NCBI GenBank assembly: GCA_025403435.1
Contig: CM046350.1
Span: 15,205,684 to 15,269,683, forward strand
Source of the DNA: Artocarpus heterophyllus
Lineage: Eukaryota; Streptophyta; Magnoliopsida; Rosales; Moraceae
Length of the DNA stretch: 64,000 nucleotides
Direction: 5' to 3'
Shown here: positions 45,898 to 58,061 of the stretch, piece by piece
Layout of the letters: the number at the start of each line of letters is the position of its first letter
Numbering within the stretch: position 1 is the first letter of the stretch
Position numbers and translations under genes: made by a program
Notes under the pieces: generated by a model
The model's input: only the letters and a program-made list of their open reading frames with translations
Told to the model about the DNA's origin: nothing
Databases searched by the model: none

Positions 45898-48276
45898 TAT
45901 GACACCCATTATTCTCCTAACGGGTATTAAGGTAATTAAATTAATTTTTAGTGTATTAATAAAAAAAAATTGCTTCATTTAAAATTTATTTTACAATATT
46001 TATTTTTATCTATTTTAATTTTTTTTAAAAAAATTCTCCTATATTTATTTAGTATGTTTACTGAAAAGCCTTAGAACTTCTAATAAATCTCAAAAATATC
46101 ATATTGGCATTATGTGCGTTAAAGTCTCCAGATGAGACATAAAGATATCTTTTCCAACTACTCTTGACCCTCATTTTCTTTATTTCCTCCGTGACATGCT
46201 TTAACATGTCCCCTCCATAATTGCTTCTATCACTTCTCTTCAAAGACTTCATCTTTTCTTCCTTTTTCTTCCACAGTTCCCACACTCTTCTTCTCATTTC
46301 TTTGCTGAAGCAAAATACTTAGAGAACTTCTTCAAGGCAGCCATAAAAATTAGCCACCATCACCCCCATTTGAGCAAGAATTTCAGTCATACCGAAGTCA
46401 AGGAACCTGTTTTGAAGCCATTTCAAGCTTTCAACTAACCACAATCCGAGGTTAGAATCTTATGAACAAATTTAGTCTTTCATTTATAAATTTTCTTTTA
46501 TACTAAAGGATTATTCAAATTTGCGTTCTTAAACCTAAGTATATGTTTGTTGCTATTTTGGAGCATATATATAAAGTCTAAGTGTATATGCCATAGACAG
46601 AAAATTTATATTGTTAAACTTTGTAATACCTCTATGGGCAGTGGCTATTTCTTGAAATTATGGGATTAAATTAAAATGAACTTTTATAAATTGGTTTGCA
46701 TATTTAAAAAGTAGACATCCTAAGCTTTCTAACGAGCTATCATAAACCTAAATCGGAGTTGTATTTTATTTTCTATGAATTATTCAATTTTCGGATTGAA
46801 AACTGGTAAACCTGTCAGTTTGTTATGGTATACCAGCTGCTAACCTGAACCAAGAACCCATCTTTGCTCACCACCTAATTCCTTAATGTCTTGCAACCTT
46901 TTCAATATTATCCTAAGTGATTGAAGAATCTTATTAGGGGCTAAAACATATATATTACTTGTTTACATTTTATATTGTGTTAAGACAAAAATTGTTTACT
47001 GTGGTATTCAAAAGAGATTTACATAAAAGCTTTAATGGCATACTAGTAAGATAGGTTTACACATGATTTATTTATGAATGTAGTTGTATGTTGTGCTTTA
47101 GTTTTAATTGTCCTTACGCACGCCTTAGGATCAAGGGAGTATGGAGCTAACGTTAATTGATTCCAGGATTAAAAGATTGTTGATAAGCTTGAAAGGTAGG
47201 GATTCTATTACTCATCTTTTGTGAGGTTTTTATAGAATTAAAATTGATTGTTTTGCCGCAATATATATATATATATATATATATCTATGTTGAACTGATA
47301 TTATATGAGTATCACATATGAAACTATGACATGGACTCGTCTTGTATTGTACGGCGAGGAACATAATGAATTGACACATGTTATAAATTGAGAAGCATGG
47401 TTAGGAAAATGACTCTATTAATAATGATTAAATATAGAGAAATAGTGAGACGTGAAGAGGGCGGCGGTTACGTCATTGGGCATGAATACCCTAAAAGGTA
47501 AAATAGGGGGAAGGTGATGACGCTTCCTTGGGTTGAAAATCCCAAAACACACTATATAGGAATCAACTTGGTGAGGACTCAGGGCTTGATGTCCCCTCAC
47601 CGGAACACCCTTGGAATATTTAGAGGGCGATCAAGCACGCCATTTTGGGTTTCGATGAGTTGAGTGATACTCTATTGAACGTGAGTACCTAGGAATAATG
47701 ATGAACTATAATATTTATATATATGTATATGTATAAAACTCGGTAATGATTAACTATGGTATCTACGGAATATGATTATAATAAATCTCATAATCTGGAT
47801 AATGATAACTATTAACTAATCATGCAGGTTTTAATGTGGTAATGATAAAAACCTAAAGGTGAGTAATGGTTTTCTCTACTGAGCATAATGTCGCTCATTC
47901 CCTTATATTTTTATCTTTTCAGGACTCACTAAGTGTGAGGCGACTATGAGAAAAATAGTTGAGGAAGCGATGTAGCTATATTACATTGGGACTGCTTCAA
48001 TTGTTAAGAATGTTCTTCATGATAATGTAAGCATCAATTGTTATTTTTAGTGACTGTATTACAATGCGTTGAGGTTAAAATGATGATGACAACAATTTAT
48101 ATTATTAAATTTAAGGTGCTATATTAAACTGTGGTTTAATTATCGTTTATATTTTTATTTTTGATTTAAGAGTTTTCATTTAAGCCCCAAGCAATTTTAT
48201 TTTTAAGGTTTTACTTTTATTTCTGATTTTTATTTTAATTCATTAAAAACTGTTAACCCCATATAGGGGCGTTACA
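45898..48276 (+). mobile_element. solo LTR of the same family, plus orientation (2379 bp)
   Basis: Flanked by a perfect 5-bp duplication AGTTT (45893-45897 and 48277-48281). It ends GGGGCGTTACA like its neighbour; its start reads TATGACACCC where TGT is expected, so the first dinucleotide has mutated. Shares with the first LTR, in inverted orientation, blocks such as 'ggttgaaaatcccaaaac' (47533) and 'cttgatgtcccctcacc' (47584). The two are clearly diverged from each other. Confidence 0.87.
47261..47284. repeat. AT microsatellite inside the second solo LTR
   Basis: About 12 AT units. Confidence 0.85.
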
Positions 48277-49779
48277 AGTTTCAATTAATAAATAGTATAA
48301 AAGCTTTTATATGTTATAGTAAGTTCTTATAATATAAAGCTCTTATATGGTATAATTCTTAAAACTTCAGTTTCAGCTAAAATTTCAAATGGTCTATTAA
48401 ATATTTCGATGACATGATTACAACAGCACGAATGGTATCCTAAAAAATAAGCAGGTCTTTAAGGAAAAAAAAAAAGATAGAAAGGATGGAAGAGAAATTA
48501 AAAAAAGTCAAATTCTGTGTACCCCTAGTACAAAGAATATATATCCTACTAACTATGAACAGGAAAAACACAAAGCTTTGCCTTTCAGCAAAAAGCAAAA
48601 ACAAAATACAAAACACAAAACAAAGCTAGTCGTCCTCATCAATCAATAACGATACGAAGCTTATCGTGGCCGAACCAATTATGCTAGGCTTATGATAAAA
48701 GTAGTAATAATTTAACTACTATGAACGCGACAATTGGGAAAGTATGGCCCAAAAGCAAACGGTCAAATACAAATAAAAGTATATATATTATATATATATA
48801 TATATCAATTCGTAATTACATATATAGCCTTTTCCGATATGACAGTGGAAGGTGACCAAAAGAACCGCCATGAATATGTATTTTTGTCTTTGTAGAAAAA
48901 AAAAACACTAATTATGCTAGTAATAGAGCACATAAATGTATATATTGAAATCTTAAAGAGTGACGTGCCATGGCGCCACTAATTGATGCAAACTAATGTA
49001 TTTACTCTGTGGGGACCATGTCCCGTCAAAAGTTGCCATGTTTTGAAATATTTCACTCATTGAATACAATATTTCTCAAACTCAATTAATAAAATACTTT
49101 TTATTCCAACGCAAAGAAAAAGAGAGAGTTTTTCCAAGCAGCCATAGATTAACTAACAACCTCAGTTAAATATAATACATAAACGCGCTTTCATGATTGC
49201 CACATTCGTCAAATTCATTACCTTCCCTTTCACACCATTTAAATAGAAAAAATGACCACAATTAATTATGGACTCAAATCTTTTATGTAATTTTTAGTGT
49301 TTTAAATAGTAGTTAACCAATTGTATTATGGTATGCCATTAATGAAAAGTATTCAAAAGTTAATTAGATATTATTTCAACTGTTTTAGATGACATATTGT
49401 AATGTGATTAGTTAAATACTATTTAAGACATCAAAATTAAAGAAAAAAATTGAATCCTTAATAAACTAGCACGAGTTTATAAACATTACAAATAGTGACA
49501 GACTCTACAAAAACAGAACATAACTCAAATAAAAATCGGTACCACCCGCCTTCTTAAAAAAAAAAAAAAAAAAAATCGACCACAAGCTTCTACCTGATAC
49601 ACCCCCAAATAAAAAAAGAAAAGAAAGAAAAGGTGGGTTAGGAGCTGGGGGCCATGTTCTTCCCATTCCTCCAATCCTCGTACTCCACATTGTGTGATTA
49701 AGGTTGTAATTTATTAGAAAACATGTGCCTATTGATCCTAGAGTACTCTTACAAAGGTCAATTTTCAAGTTCCAACACC

Positions 49780-49962
49780 ATGACTCAAGCCACTTTCTTG
49801 GTTGGTTTCATGGGAGCTCTAATTAATTCTCTCTGCGTTTTATGTATTTCTTCTGCAGTTTTCATTAAAAAAAAGGGTCCTATGAGCTCATCAATGTGCA
49901 AGTTATGGAGAAGAAAAAAAAAGGACCATATTCCTCCAGCCATGTGGAAATCCTGCTCCTAA
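49780..49962 (+). CDS. possible small membrane peptide, 60 aa, unrecognised
   Basis: From the ATG at 49780 the frame gives MTQATFLVGFMGALINSLCV, a hydrophobic segment over about residues 4-28, followed by a basic tail with KKK and WRRKKKD and a TAA stop. An upstream in-frame ATG at 49723 is also possible. One hydrophobic helix plus a basic tail is a plausible small membrane peptide, but such frames arise by chance, and the lysine codons come from A runs. No homologue is recognised. Confidence 0.2.
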   Translation: MTQATFLVGFMGALINSLCVLCISSAVFIKKKGPMSSSMCKLWRRKKKDHIPPAMWKSCS

Positions 49963-50227
49963 TAACGAGATAGAGAAATTAAAAAAAAAAAAGGTTTATT
50001 GTTTGTCTTTATTTGTTGTCGTACGCGCAAGCAACCGGGGGCCAAGAAAATCATATGGTGTCGTTTTCTTACTTCGTGAAAGTCAACTTGGAAAAGCTTA
50101 AAGAATGTCGAAATTAAAAATATGAGGATGACTCGGTCACCTAGTTCCATTGTGGCAGCTTCAGTGTTTTTCTTTTTTATTTGTTATTGAGATCAATCTG
50201 TCGGTTTGTGGGGTTATGAAGGCCTCT

Positions 50228-50228
<1 letters not shown>

Positions 50229-50262
<34 letters not shown>
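50229..50262. repeat. CT microsatellite
   Basis: CT run of about 16 units with one interruption, in intergenic sequence. Confidence 0.9.
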
Positions 50263-50265
<3 letters not shown>

Positions 50266-52114
50266 ACTCTTCCTAATGTCTTTTTGCACTCACTTGGAAT
50301 TTTTCCGAATTAGAAAGAAACTATAATTTTGCGTCCACTTGGCATATTGTTGTGAATTCATTTTTTTTGTGCCTTAAAGTTAAAGGGATACGTTAAACTT
50401 TAAAGAAAAGAAGGAAAAAAAAAAAGAAGATGGGAAAATTTTTTGTTTAAGCTACAAGAAAAGAAAGAAAATTTGCTCATGGGCTTGCGGACATCGAGGC
50501 CCAACAATCGGGCTTGATAATGTCCAATAATAATAAAATATTTATCGCATAGATGTAGAACTTCCAATCATTTTGCATCAGGTAAAAGTGGTGCAATTAA
50601 CGTGGCGTTTTAAAAGAATGATCTGGATTGCCTATGAATTTGGAGCGGTCCGTGAGTAGTATGTATCCCAAGAATCTTGGAGCCGCACGTAGAAGATTTT
50701 TCAGAGAATATGCTTTTGGTGTGGTAGAAGTTGCCAATTTTGATCACTTGTTTGGGGTACCCCTCCTTGCTTTCTAGGAACAAAACGGAGGAATTTGCTT
50801 TTGTTGGATAGAGTAGCGACCGAGCTCGAAGGGCAGAAGACTGATAGTCTCATATTTCATCAGGAAATATAGTTGGAACAAAAAGTTTCATCTAAGATAT
50901 TATAATTATTTAAATTTTATAAAAAAAAATATTACGACAAAATTAATCTGACCATAACTATTTTATTCGAACCAAATTTCCAAAACAGACTCTAAGTTCC
51001 TTTTACAAGCTAGTAAGGCCACTCTGATCCAGTATTTGGTTCAAGCCATCCCTCTTCTTTCCTTTCGTTTTAGTTGCCTAAGAAGTTTTTGGAAGGTTTG
51101 GACTTTTTGATTTGGCCTTTTTGGCAAATGAGAAAAGCCAAGTGCTAACTAGGTGACCCAAAAGGGCAAACGCTATCTAGACGATAAAAAAGGAAAAGTC
51201 TTCGACAAGTGCGCACAAAACGCCCTCTAAGCCTGCGTTAAAGTTGAGCTTAAGGGTTGGGAGCTCTACAGATACACTACATGGAAAAAGCTCTTAAAAA
51301 AAATGCTACAAGCATGTTATAAGCCACTTGTTTTTTTAACACAGAGTACAAATTTTTTTTTATAAGCGACAAAAGTCAATCCATTGTTCAATAAGGTAGC
51401 AGTAGGTATAAATATCTCTTATCTCTTAACACTTTGCAGTTGCAATATTATGTTTATACACAGGTATCCTATGAAGTTACATATATATATATATATATAT
51501 ATATATGTATAGTATCAGGCATTGGTTCTATTTATCTGAATGGATGGTTCTTCCATTTATTCTCAGCCCTCCAGATATCAAAGGACGACGAGGACAGCTC
51601 AAGCGGCAACTTTATTATATTGGACATGCTATTGGGCTTTTATGGTTAACCCCAACAAATGAGCCCAATTTAAAAAATAGTGGAAAATGTAATCAGGCCG
51701 AAAAACGACAGAGCGTGCTGGGCATTTTCTGTAGCTCCATCTGTGATGGGGAATAATGAAGTCAGTTTATTTTCCCTTGCCTTCCTTCATGGCTCTCTCG
51801 CCTCTCCATCTCACTGCTCCCTCCTCTCTCCGACTTTTTAATTGCTGACGTTTTGTACTTGCTTATCCCAGATCTTAAAATTTGTTAAGTTCCCAATTAT
51901 GCATAATTTGTTTTGTTTTGTTTTGTTTTTGGTTTGTTATTCTTTTGTATTCTTCAATTTGTTGTTGTTATTCTATCAGAAAATTGATTAGAGATTTCAC
52001 TAAATTCGTTGTTCTCGAATGTCTTGGCAGAAATCCCTAACATTTTTCAGCCTAAATGATCCCACCGTTACATTATATCTCCAAATGTAGTCTCTGCTTT
52101 ATTTGTTTTTTTTT

Positions 52115-53166
52115 GGGTTAATTTTATTTTTAGCCATTGAACTTTAAAATGTAACAAATTACACCCTTTAATTATTTAATTTATCTCATTTTTTTTTTCA
52201 TTTTGTAACTGAATTTGTTAAATGTTAATAGAATTGAGTCTATAATTTCACTTTTGTCCCTCAAACTACACATCTTGTCTAATTTTGACCCTCAAACTTT
52301 AAGCTATGATAAATCACATTCTTAAACTACAAACCTTGCTCTATTTTTACCCTTCAATTACTAAATCCATTAAATATCGATAAATTGAGCCACATATATA
52401 TGCACATAATCGATTAATTATAAATTGATAATCTAGATTAAATCTTTTGCAATTGAATTTCATGCATCTCAGAGGTACAAATAGGAAATTCTATGGACAA
52501 ATGTATATTTTTGTTGATTTAAAATTAATTCGTACTTGGAGTTTTTTTTTGGTGATTATTGAATCTAATTAAATGAAGTATTCATTATTATGTTATTTAT
52601 GTAATTTTCAACCTCCAAATTCAGTCATAAAAATGACAAGTACGTTATGCTATAGTATCTATGTCGTTTTTGTTAGGTATCTACATATCCAAGTGTTTTT
52701 TCCTTATTTGTTCATTTTTTATTTTAGTTTGTTTTAAATTATATGATGGAGAAAATTTGATAAAATTTCTAATGCAAAAAAGGAAAACTTTTATCAATAA
52801 AAATTATAAAAAAGAAGAAAAATAGTAAAACTTATATATTGGATAAATAAAATTTAAATAATTTGATTTCAAAATATACGTTGAAAAGATATATAGAGTC
52901 AAAAGATTAAAATAGTCATTTACCTCAATCTGTTAATGTTTAACAAATTTAGTAATGAAAATGTCAAAATGAGACAAGTTTCATAGTTCAAAGGTATAAT
53001 TTATTATAGTTTAAAGTTTAGGGATCAAAATAAAACAAGTTGCATAGTTTAAAGGACAAAAGTGAAATTACTCACTTAATTTCATTAATATTTAATGGAT
53101 TTAGTAACGGAAGGGCCAAAATGAGACAAGTTGAATAATTCAAGGTAAAATTATAATACGTAACCC
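52115..53166. mobile_element. long-TIR element (Mutator-like MITE candidate)
   Basis: The left arm from 52115 (gggttaattttatttttagc) is matched in inverted orientation by the arm ending at 53166 (gtaaaattataatacgtaaccc). Pairing extends over roughly 250-300 bp; for instance 'aatttcacttttgtcc' at 52245 pairs with 'ggacaaaagtgaaatt' at 53054. No transposase between the arms. I could not see a 9-bp duplication, so the superfamily is a guess. A related terminus occurs at about 55735-55790. Confidence 0.55.
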
Positions 53167-54230
53167 AATTATTGTTATGAAATTAAAATCTAACGCAATA
53201 TTCAAAATATTTTAAAAATATTCTTAATGATATAGTAATTATTTTAATGATATCACATATTGTATTATATAATTACATAGTAATAATTTTTAATGATATC
53301 ATTTTGAGACATTTGTGAAATTTTTACAAACTAAAATCATATTTGTTAGAAGAAAATTGTGATGAAAATCATCATCACCCAAGATCGTTCATGTCAAATC
53401 ATCAAGAATATTAATAAGATGCGAAATCTAACCTGAATCTATAGATTGAGTGTGATTCTTAAATCTGTAGGTTGAGGATCTTTCAAGTCTGGTACGTAAA
53501 TCATCCTTATCAGAATGTTCTGTAATTTCTCTATAGATGGGAATCGAAAAATAATGTACTGACTTGGAGACCACAACCCTTTATATAAATGCTAAACCCT
53601 AGCAATTATCCTTAATTACTAATTTAGCCCATCATAAAATTAGTAATTATATTTTTAGTCTCTATACATAAGAGGCCCACACTTAATGATGCCTTAAAAG
53701 CCCAAAACCTAAATTGATCACTTTTAATTGGGCAACCTTATTGATAGCCTTTAATTCACATTTATTTAATATATTAGCCTATATATATTAGATTTTGATC
53801 CAACAATCTCCCACTTGGGCTATATATGAAACTTTATACATGTGAATTATACCTTATGAGCTCACAAATTTTGCTATCAAAACTTATGCATCTCAACAAT
53901 CTTGTCCATTAACCATATAAATATAGGACCAAAGCGACCTTCATTACATATGTCGTAACTAGACCCATTAATGATCACATATGCCAATACAACTAATGAC
54001 AAGATCAAGTATGGATGTATAGCATGTAAATTTCATGCAATGTGATCTTAACATGCCTATTTTCAACTGGTCCACCTGAATACCTTAGTGAGATCAAACC
54101 ATACCAAAATCAGAGTGTGAATAAACTGAAACTTTATTTTTACAGAAAATAACCTTAAAATATCCATAAACTAAAATAACAAAAATGTCTATATCATAAG
54201 AGCATTTAAAATTACAAACTCCCACTAAAA

Positions 54231-54409
54231 CTAAATATCCTGAAATGATATGACACCCATACGAGCAGTGTGCTCATGAAACATTTTGGGTGGCAATCCC
54301 TTCGTAAGCGGATCTGCAATCATGGAGTTTGTGCCGATATGCTCTATAGACAACTGTCCACTATGAACTCTTTCTTTCACAACTAGGAATTTGATCTCAA
54401 CACCTCTTA
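54231..54409 (-). pseudogene. Copia pol C-terminal RNase H remnant
   Basis: The minus-strand frame reads VEIKFLVVKERVHSGQLSIE, HIGTNSMIADPLTKGLPPKM and MGVISFQDI-stop (stop at 54231-54233). The SIEHIGTNSMIADPLTKGL block is the classic end of Copia RNase H. Everything upstream in pol is missing; the frame is cut by the GC-rich insert at 54407. Confidence 0.85.
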
Positions 54410-54683
54410 TTCAAAAGGTCATGGGTTCAACTCCTGGGGGACGCGCTCTTCAACTGGAGGCAAAATACAAGCTTTGCCCCTCTCCGCGTGGAGGCTCCCG
54501 ACCTTCCTGGGAACTCGGCTGGGACCTAACTCGGCTGGAGACTCGGGGTCGCGCCGAGCTGCTTCCCCGATCAGAGGGCCACCTTGGACACAATTTGTAG
54601 GAAGGAGCCACCATCGAGCCGAGGTCCCTCCTGCAGGGACCCCTTCGGGGTTGAGTCTCTCATCTGAACACGCGTTTTATGTT
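54407..54683. repeat. GC-rich insert bounded by a 14-bp inverted repeat
   Basis: A sharply GC-rich block lies inside the AT-rich Copia remnant. It is bordered by GATCTCAACACCTC (54393-54406) and its exact reverse complement (54684-54697). The left part has 'gggttcaactcc', similar to a tRNA B box, but no matching A box or tail, so a SINE origin is unproven. A TA microsatellite follows at 54747-54783. Confidence 0.6.
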
Positions 54684-54742
54684 GAGGTGTTGAGATCCCC
54701 GGAGCACCTTAAAATTCTCTTATCCAAGAGATGCATAAGGAA

Positions 54743-54746
<4 letters not shown>

Positions 54747-54783
<37 letters not shown>
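54747..54783. repeat. TA microsatellite
   Basis: About 18 TA units, inside the Copia remnant. Confidence 0.9.
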
Positions 54784-54788
<5 letters not shown>

Positions 54789-55790
54789 AAGCAATTTGAA
54801 TCCATTGAAACGTTAATAACGATTTTATTTTATTTTATTCTTCTTTTCTTTTCTCGGCAACAGAGTCGTATACAGGCAGAAAAGAAAAAAAAATGTTTAT
54901 GTATAAGGAATCCAAAACCGAACGAAAGCTTCAGAACATTAAATGGATTTTCTTTTCGGCAATCGTCTCGTATAAAGGAGTTTTTCTGATGCAAACCGAT
55001 TGTTTACAACCAGAACATAAATGAATTATCCGAAACCAAAAAGTTTAAACAATTGTTCTCAAATTCAACAATTTTAAAGATACTATGATTGTTAAATTTG
55101 AGAATTATTTATGAGAATCACATCTAAAAATTATTGATTCTCAATGATTCAACATGAAGAGGCTCTAGATATCACTTGTTAGAATAAAATTGTGATGAAA
55201 ACCATCATCACACAGGATCGTTCATGTCAAATCATCAAGAATATTAATAAGATGTAGAAGCTAACCTGAATCCATTCATTGAATGTGATTCTTGAGTCTG
55301 TAGGTTGAGGATATTCCAAGTCTGGTACGTAAATCCTCCTTATCAGAATACTCTGTAATTTCTTTATAGATAGGAACTAAAAAATAATGTACGTACTGAC
55401 TTGGGGACCACAACCCCTTTATATAATTGCTAAACCCTAGCAATTATCCTTAATTACCAATTTAGCCCATCATAAAATTAGTAATTATATTTTTAGTCTC
55501 TACACATAGGAGGCCCACACTTAACGATGCATTAAAAGCCCAAAACCTAAATTGATCACTTTTAATTGTGCAACCTTATTGATAGCCTTTAATTCACATT
55601 TATTTTATATATTAGCCCATATATATTAGATTTTGATCCAATAATATTTTAATTTAATAAACATAATTGAGCCAGTTGTCTCATTAACCCTAATTCAAGA
55701 GTCTGATTTTGCTACGTTTTAAAGTTCAGAGGCAAACTAAAACAAATTGCATAATTTAAGGGCTAAAATTAAAATTAACAACCCTTTCTC

Positions 55791-56293
55791 CTTTTTTGTT
55801 TGTCTTTACCCGTTATCATGTCTTGTTCTCCTCCGCCCAATTCCTCTTTTGAGTATTGTGCGATTTATTAAGTTGTAGTAGTTTGATCGGTGTTGTGGGA
55901 AATTTTTCTAGTCGAGATGAAGAACCCAGTATAAATCAATGAATTGAATATCATGGAATAGTGGATTAGTTTTGACTTCCCAAGTAGAAAAATTCCAATT
56001 GTTTTTGGTTTTTGTTTTTGTTTTTTTCAATTTTAGGAATTAGTATTATGAACTACAGAATTTTGTAAGTAAGGATTTTTTTAGTAGTAAAGTTAGACGC
56101 CTTGCAAATTTTTATCACATATGTTTCCATTCCACAATTTTGTCTGACACAGCTTTCAAATATTTATTTTGACTAAAGAACGTTCGCTGTCTGTAATGGT
56201 TAAGCGTGGTCATTGCACCCTGTAGCTTTTTCAAAGAGACCATTAGGGGAGATGATGTTTGAGATAGATGTCATGGTGATAGTCCGACGGATG
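55791..56293. other. intergenic sequence
   Basis: No gene seen. Short open frames near 56213 are unrecognised and end at the insertion below. Confidence 0.45.
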
Positions 56294-57029
56294 ACTCAAT
56301 TGGTATATCTTTTTTTTTTTTTTTTCTTTTTTAAACTTGGAGGTGGGGAATTCGAATTCTTCACCTTTAAGGGTAGCAAATCGGGTCGGTGGGTAGGGTT
56401 AGTGTCGGGTTGGGGTCAATTTTTATAAAAATTGGGTTGACAATAACCTGACCCGTGACATGAATGGGTTGAGAACACGACCCGTTTTGATATAAGTTGA
56501 CATGAACACGACCGTGCCAACCTGTTCCTTATGCCCAATGTCAAAAAACAATGACCCATGACCCATATTTGACCCACAACCCGTCTATGACTCGCATTCA
56601 AATATATGACTTTATCTAGATTTCTATTAAAGCTGGTTACCATTTTTTGCGTAAATGAACTTCCTGACATTACAAATATATGACTTTATCTATATTTTTA
56701 TTGATCTTTTAAGTTCTTATATTATATATTATATAATATTAATAATAGGTAAATTTTTTTAAAATTAATTAATTAAACATAGTTCAGTAACAAGTCATTT
56801 TAGTATCAGACGGATTGACCCGAACATGACTCGTTTTTTGACGGGTCAGTTTCAGATCGACACTAAAATGACCCGTGGTAAAATTTTCTGACACTAACCC
56901 GCAAAAAAACGTGTTGGGTACATGTCGTGTCATCGTGTCGCAACCCGTATTGTCAACCCTACTTTAGATGAAGTCAGGTATGGTTTTACTGCTAGATTAT
57001 ACTTGCAGCTATACTCAATTGGTATATCT
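56294..57029 (-). mobile_element. retroposon-like insertion with 17-bp duplication, carrying a tandem-motif MITE
   Basis: 'actcaattggtatatct' occurs at 56294-56310 and again at 57013-57029. Right after the left copy comes a T run (56311-56324, then CTTTTTT), i.e. a poly-A tail on the minus strand, as expected for a LINE/SINE-mediated insertion. Inside, 56370-56960 is rich in GACCCG / CGGGTC motifs with inverted ends 'agggtagcaaatcgggt' and (other strand) 'agggttgacaatacgggt', a common plant hAT-like MITE layout. No reverse transcriptase is present. Confidence 0.5.
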
Positions 57030-57851
57030 GAGAAGTTTAGAGTCAATGAATTTAACTGTAGAGGCTTTCCCACCAGATTTGTTAATGTGTGCAAGGAGTT
57101 GAACGATGTATTGTGTCGGGTTTGAAATATCTCAACAACAATTCTGAGGGGTTTGGTTAGGTGGGTAGTGCAAAATTTTTAACACAATCTTACAGTGCAT
57201 GGTAAGGCATATGAGCTTACTCTGTTTATCTTTGAGATTGTAACTAAAGTGAAGGACAGTGATGAGGGCTTTGAGAAGGTCTCGACAGAGGATAAAGAGA
57301 AGGATTAAGGAGATTTTGAAGGGGGGAAACCTTAAATTATCCTTAAGAGCTCTTGCCGATGGATTTTCGAAGTTCCCGATCCATTGTTTCTCTGCCATTT
57401 TGTGCTATTTGCCATTGGCTTTGTGCTTATTATGCCAACGACATCAACCAACGTTGGAATTTCATATGTGAAATCAAGTTCAGATGTTGAAAGTGCTCAA
57501 ATGTTTAAGGTTATCAATACTAGCATGCTTTCTCCTATCAATGTACCAAAGTTTTTGTTCATTGACCGTTCATGAGTTGAAGTTAATTTAAATTCATTGC
57601 GTCCTACTCCACTGTTAATAGATCATCATGTTTGAATCCTCTTTTGTGTTGATGTTGTTTATGAGCCATGTTTAGTTGTATGTATATGTTTATTTTAGTT
57701 ATCTCCCCATATTATTATCTAAATAAATGTACCAATCGTCCTTTTTAATTGTCTACGTATTATTAAGTAGAAATTTTATCTACATGGTCTTTTTTTTTTT
57801 AAAAAAACCCCAAATTATAAGAAGGAGCTTTATTACTCAAAACGATTAAAA
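57030..57851. other. intergenic sequence with unrecognised short frames
   Basis: Short frames on both strands around 56922-57575 have balanced composition but match no family I know and show no splice-joined continuation. Possibly a decayed gene or element. Confidence 0.4.
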
Positions 57852-58061
57852 ATGTGTTTGGCAGGTCATGATCCAGATTACTTTTTCAGTTATAAATAGT
57901 GTAAAGCTCTCGTATGTTACAGTAACAATAAAAAATTGCTACAATGTAAAGCTCTCACATGCTACAGTAACAATAAAAAAATAATTATAATATAAAGCTC
58001 TCATATATTACAGTAAAAATAGTTCTAATTAACGGTTCTAACCACTATGTTAAACATCCTA
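57852..58061. mobile_element. MITE of the 'gtaaagctctcacatgctacag' family
   Basis: Left end 'gtgtttggcaggtca' and right end 'ttaaacatcct' are loosely inverted. The interior has three tandem-like units 'gtaaagctctc(g/a)(t/c)atg(t/c)tacagtaa'. Related motifs are at 10761, 21110, 48290 and 61924. Confidence 0.55.

Larger units (their letters stand above)
48282..52114. other. gene-poor intergenic region
   Basis: AT-rich, with fragments of the dispersed 'ataaagctcttatatg' MITE motif at 48290-48370, AT runs at 48781-48806 and 51481-51506, an A run near 49558-49575 and a CT microsatellite at 50229-50262. Apart from the small open frame at 49780, nothing coding was recognised. Confidence 0.5.
53344..55643 (-). 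mobile_element. internally deleted Ty1/Copia element, minus orientation
   Basis: LTRs are 55177-55643 (5' LTR on the minus strand) and 53344-53805 (3' LTR), 467 and 462 bp, opening TGTTGGATC (TATTGGATC in the 5' copy) and closing TTCTAACA. The flanking duplication is ATATT (53339-53343 and 55644-55648). The minus-strand purine tract AAGTGGGAGAT lies at 53806-53816. A degraded PBS-like sequence (GTGATATCTAGAGCC on the minus strand) abuts the 5' LTR. Only the end of RNase H survives between them. The LTRs differ at many positions, so this is an older insertion than the Gypsy. Confidence 0.85.
53167..55790. repeat. second copy of the AT-rich repeat of 11985-12185, split by a Copia element
   Basis: 53167-53343 and 55649-55680 together match 11985-12185 in inverted orientation once the Copia element and one copy of its ATATT duplication are removed. 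The sequence beyond 55680 ends in a TIR-like 'taaaattaaaattaacaaccc' (to about 55790), resembling the end of the neighbouring long-TIR element. Confidence 0.55.

Noticed and set aside
54420..54440. tRNA B-box-like 'gggttcaactcc'
   Set aside because: No cloverleaf, A box or acceptor stem can be drawn around it, so no tRNA gene is called.
56291..56362. tRNA-like A box 'atgactcaattggt' and B-box-like 'aattcgaattc'
   Set aside because: They are separated by a T run, and the first lies in the 17-bp duplication; no folded tRNA or SINE head is supported.
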